The notes below the pieces were generated by a model. That model did not search any database, was not told the DNA's origin, and worked only from the letters and a program-made list of their open reading frames with translations. This document shows, in pieces, positions 62,289 to 64,000 of a stretch of DNA of 64,000 bases. The DNA comes from JBBQVS01 sp963792705. GTDB taxonomy: Bacteria; Chloroflexota; Ktedonobacteria; Ktedonobacterales; Ktedonobacteraceae. The stretch is from contig CAWBXD010000011.1 in NCBI GenBank assembly GCA_963792705.1, forward strand, positions 620,001 through 684,000, read 5' to 3'. The position numbers were made by a program, and so were the translations under genes. Numbering within the stretch: position 1 is the first letter of the stretch; every line of letters begins with the position of its first letter.

Positions 62289-62382
62289 AATAAAAAAAGG
62301 TCCTACTCTTGAGAAGGGTGTTTAGTTGATTGTGGATAAAGTATAGCATCTTTGTACAGAGTTTTATAGCATTTACACGGTT

Positions 62383-62432
62383 ACAACAAAGCAGTCCAGG
62401 AGTGTCTAGACATTCCTGGACTGCTTTGTTGT
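62383..62432. terminator. 25-bp hairpin between LysM and small membrane genes
   Basis: Arms pair over 25 bp with one G-T wobble and no loop, centred on TCTAGA. It separates two minus-strand genes and should end the LysM transcript. Confidence 0.8.
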
Positions 62433-62492
62433 TTGCTTGTGAGATACGAAGGGGCGAACTACGTTATCGAATGCTCTTTGCTACTGTTACCG

Positions 62493-63257
62493 CTATGGTT
62501 GACATGTCCATTCTCTCCAACTATAGCCGTCACGCACGAAGATTTCGTGTGCCGCAAGAGCGTTTGCCTGAGCATTATAGGGCGACAATCCTGCCTGTGA
62601 TGTTCCTGCCCATGTAGACGGCATAATCTGGAAAAGTCCAGAGGCACCACTTGGATTGTATGCACCAGGATTTAATCCTGATTCGCAGCGCGCAACGTTG
62701 ATTGCGGCTTGCCCACTTGCCCCGAAAATCTGGCTGATCATCGTGGGGATGCTTCCACTTACCACCGGTGCAGGCACTGCTGTTGGTGGTGGACTGTATG
62801 GTACAGGCGTTGGTGGCACAACAACAGGTGTAACAGCAACGGGTGTAACGATTGGACCCATTTTCGGTGGGTCGTTATGTGTTACAGGCTGCCTCTGCGG
62901 TGCAGTACTTACCGCCTGTGCCTGAGTAGCAGTGGAAAATCCCTGTACGGGAATACATACAACCTGATCCGTGTAAATCAGGTCAGGATTAGCAATGTGA
63001 TTATGCGACGCCAGAGCTGACCAATTTGTATGGTAAAGGTAGGCAATCCAACTCAGCGTATCCCCCTGTACAACAACGTGCTGTTTGTCACTCTTAGCAC
63101 AGGGCGTATGCGAGTAAGCATATGCCCCTGGCACATGTATGCTCAGTGCTAGCGTAACGAAGAGCAATCCAAGAACTGCTCCAATCCCCATCTTTCCTAC
63201 GAAACGTCTTCCAATGTCCTGCCGTAAGTACTTCAGGATGTGCTTATGTGTTTGCAA
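62493..63257 (-). CDS. Secreted LysM protein with lysozyme-like (transglycosylase) domain
   Basis: A 254-residue exported cell wall protein. A long signal peptide ends near AYAYS (about residue 48). The LysM domain (about 58-105) reads HVVVQGDTLSWIAYLYHTNWSALASHN. A Pro/Val/Thr-rich linker leads to a lysozyme-like domain of 80 residues with NVARCESGLNPGAYNPSGASGLFQIMPSTW, where the Glu of CESG is the likely catalytic acid. It resembles resuscitation-promoting-factor and SLT-type hydrolases. Its 5' region holds a small CTTGC/GCAAG hairpin. Confidence 0.88.
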   Translation of the reverse strand: MQTHKHILKYLRQDIGRRFVGKMGIGAVLGLLFVTLALSIHVPGAYAYSHTPCAKSDKQHVVVQGDTLSWIAYLYHTNWSALASHNHIANPDLIYTDQVVCIPVQGFSTATQAQAVSTAPQRQPVTHNDPPKMGPIVTPVAVTPVVVPPTPVPYSPPPTAVPAPVVSGSIPTMISQIFGASGQAAINVARCESGLNPGAYNPSGASGLFQIMPSTWAGTSQAGLSPYNAQANALAAHEIFVRDGYSWREWTCQP

Positions 63258-63471
63258 TGTAAAATCTTTCTAGTGAATGCGCCCTTGCAGATCCCCGCAA
63301 GCATTTCCTTGTGAATTGACTAAGCCAACAGGCTAGATGCATTGTTGACCACAGTCTAAAAACAAGGTTTTGTTCCTCCACTCACATAACCATACACGAA
63401 GACATGCACGTACTAGGCGAATGAATTTGTGGAACTCGCATATAATACCATGACTTACATTGAAACATATA

Positions 63472-63517
63472 GAAACACCATAACTATAGCCTAAATGGGC
63501 TATAGTTATGGTGTTTC
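63472..63517. terminator. 20-bp hairpin after the duplicated small protein
   Basis: Perfect 20-bp arms (GAAACACCATAACTATAGCC and complement) with a 6-base loop, seven bases past the minus-strand stop. Confidence 0.75.
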
Positions 63518-63524
63518 AGATTAA

Positions 63525-63755
63525 TTAAGAGCCTTGTTGCTTGCCACCCTGTGGCTGTTCGCGGTTGGTATCATCCTGTCCGCCTTCTGCACTTACAGGT
63601 GGCAATTTCTGCGCTCCCCCCTGAACCTTTGTATCCTCCTGCTTTGTTTCCTGCCCTTGCCCTTGTTGCTTGCCACCTTGTGGTTGTTCGCGGTTGGTAT
63701 CATCCTGTCCACCTTCTACATTTACAGGCGGCAATTTCTGTGGATCATCGCTCAT
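63525..63755 (-). CDS. Hydrophilic protein with an internal duplication
   Basis: A 76-residue polar protein made of two near-identical units, QKLPPVxxEGGQDDTNREQP followed by QGGKQQG, joined by a Gln/Lys/Glu linker. In the DNA the two copies lie 129 bases apart (about 63532-63611 and 63661-63740) and differ at few sites, so the duplication looks recent or is kept uniform. There is no signal peptide or membrane segment. It may be a disordered stress protein; the function is unknown. Confidence 0.6.
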   Translation of the reverse strand: MSDDPQKLPPVNVEGGQDDTNREQPQGGKQQGQGQETKQEDTKVQGGAQKLPPVSAEGGQDDTNREQPQGGKQQGS

Positions 63756-63942
63756 CTATATTCTCCATTCTTTACTCTTGTACAACGGCTTCCTTTTATA
63801 GTACGCCACACAGCATTTACACGTTACATATTTGTATTGGTGCTTTCCTCACATCCGTGAAGCGTTTACAATACGTGTTACATGAAAAGGTTGGGGAACT
63901 CCTGCGGTCTCTCCATTTCTATAGCATTATTGGAGGCACACA

Positions 63943-64000
63943 ATGCATATTGTTACGGTGGCACAAATGCGTGAACTTGAGGCACAGGCCGACAAGCAGT
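63943..64000 (+). CDS. NAD(P)H-hydrate epimerase/dehydratase, N-terminal fragment
   Basis: The first 19 residues of a gene running off the window, MHIVTVAQMRELEAQADKQ. This matches the start of YjeF_N-type NAD(P)H-hydrate epimerases, often fused to the dehydratase, which repair hydrated NADH. GGAGG lies six bases before the ATG. The call rests on a short piece. Confidence 0.6.
   Translation, partial: MHIVTVAQMRELEAQADKQ

Noticed and set aside
63258..63400. Possible c-di-AMP (ydaO-type) riboswitch before the LysM/lysozyme gene
   Set aside because: Such genes are often under this riboswitch, and a small CTTGC/GCAAG hairpin is present, but I could not match the conserved core. A covariance search would decide.
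1..64000. tRNA, rRNA or integrated prophage
   Set aside because: No tRNA T-arm pattern, rRNA segment, integrase or phage structural gene was found by reading; a tRNAscan/Infernal run would be conclusive.

Overview
The window looks like chromosomal core DNA of a Ktedonobacteria-type Chloroflexota. The basis is moderate GC, F420-type enzymes (an LLM oxidoreductase and a PPOX-fold protein), an hrcA-dnaK-dnaJ cluster without grpE, a MurF-alanine racemase fusion, several very hydrophilic small proteins, and intergenic space full of palindromic repeats. No rRNA, tRNA, CRISPR array, phage module or transposase gene was recognised. The taxonomic call is inference from gene content.

Layout. 1-1.3 kb: end of an ABC exporter. 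1.6-3.2 kb: orphan protein with a PD-(D/E)XK-like signature. 3.6-7.3 kb: dienelactone hydrolase, T-box-controlled glycyl-tRNA synthetase, EEP-family hydrolase. 7.3-15.1 kb (minus): dnaJ, dnaK, hrcA with a CIRCE-like operator, then a class A penicillin-binding protein. 15.6-23.1 kb (plus): dprA, a GNAT, murF-alr, a lipid-kinase-like gene and a dynamin-like GTPase. 23-34.9 kb: mostly small accessory genes, a heterodimeric ABC exporter with one degenerate ATP site, and a cytochrome P450. 35.4-47 kb: a membrane-anchored substrate-binding receptor, F420-related genes, MgtC, a DUF815-type AAA protein, hydrophilic proteins, an APC permease and a TPR protein. 47.2-59.8 kb: yvcK, pgsA, two glpP genes, then glpK, glpF, glpD, dhaK, dhaL and a dhaM whose product carries IIA, HPr and a full enzyme I. 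59.8-64 kb: a class C beta-lactamase-like lipoprotein, a methyltransferase coupled to a tiny membrane protein, a LysM/lysozyme-like protein, and the first codons of an NAD(P)H-hydrate epimerase.

The glycerol/dihydroxyacetone block is the clearest pathway. GlpF takes glycerol in, GlpK phosphorylates it, and GlpD oxidises glycerol 3-phosphate to DHAP. DhaK/L/M convert dihydroxyacetone plus PEP to DHAP. DhaM seems to carry its whole phosphoryl relay in one chain. Two GlpP antiterminators flank the locus divergently. One is coupled to pgsA, which uses glycerol 3-phosphate for phospholipid synthesis. The other lies behind a leader with a strong promoter, two hairpins and a 13-codon mini-ORF covering the terminator.

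Two features run through the whole window. First, a dispersed inverted-repeat family begins with GTAGGGACC and ends with GGTCCCTAC. Its stem sequence differs from copy to copy, but both arms of a copy change together, and conserved flanks extend the inverted repeat. Second, long near-perfect terminator hairpins often include the stop codons, and sometimes the last codons, of one or both neighbouring genes.
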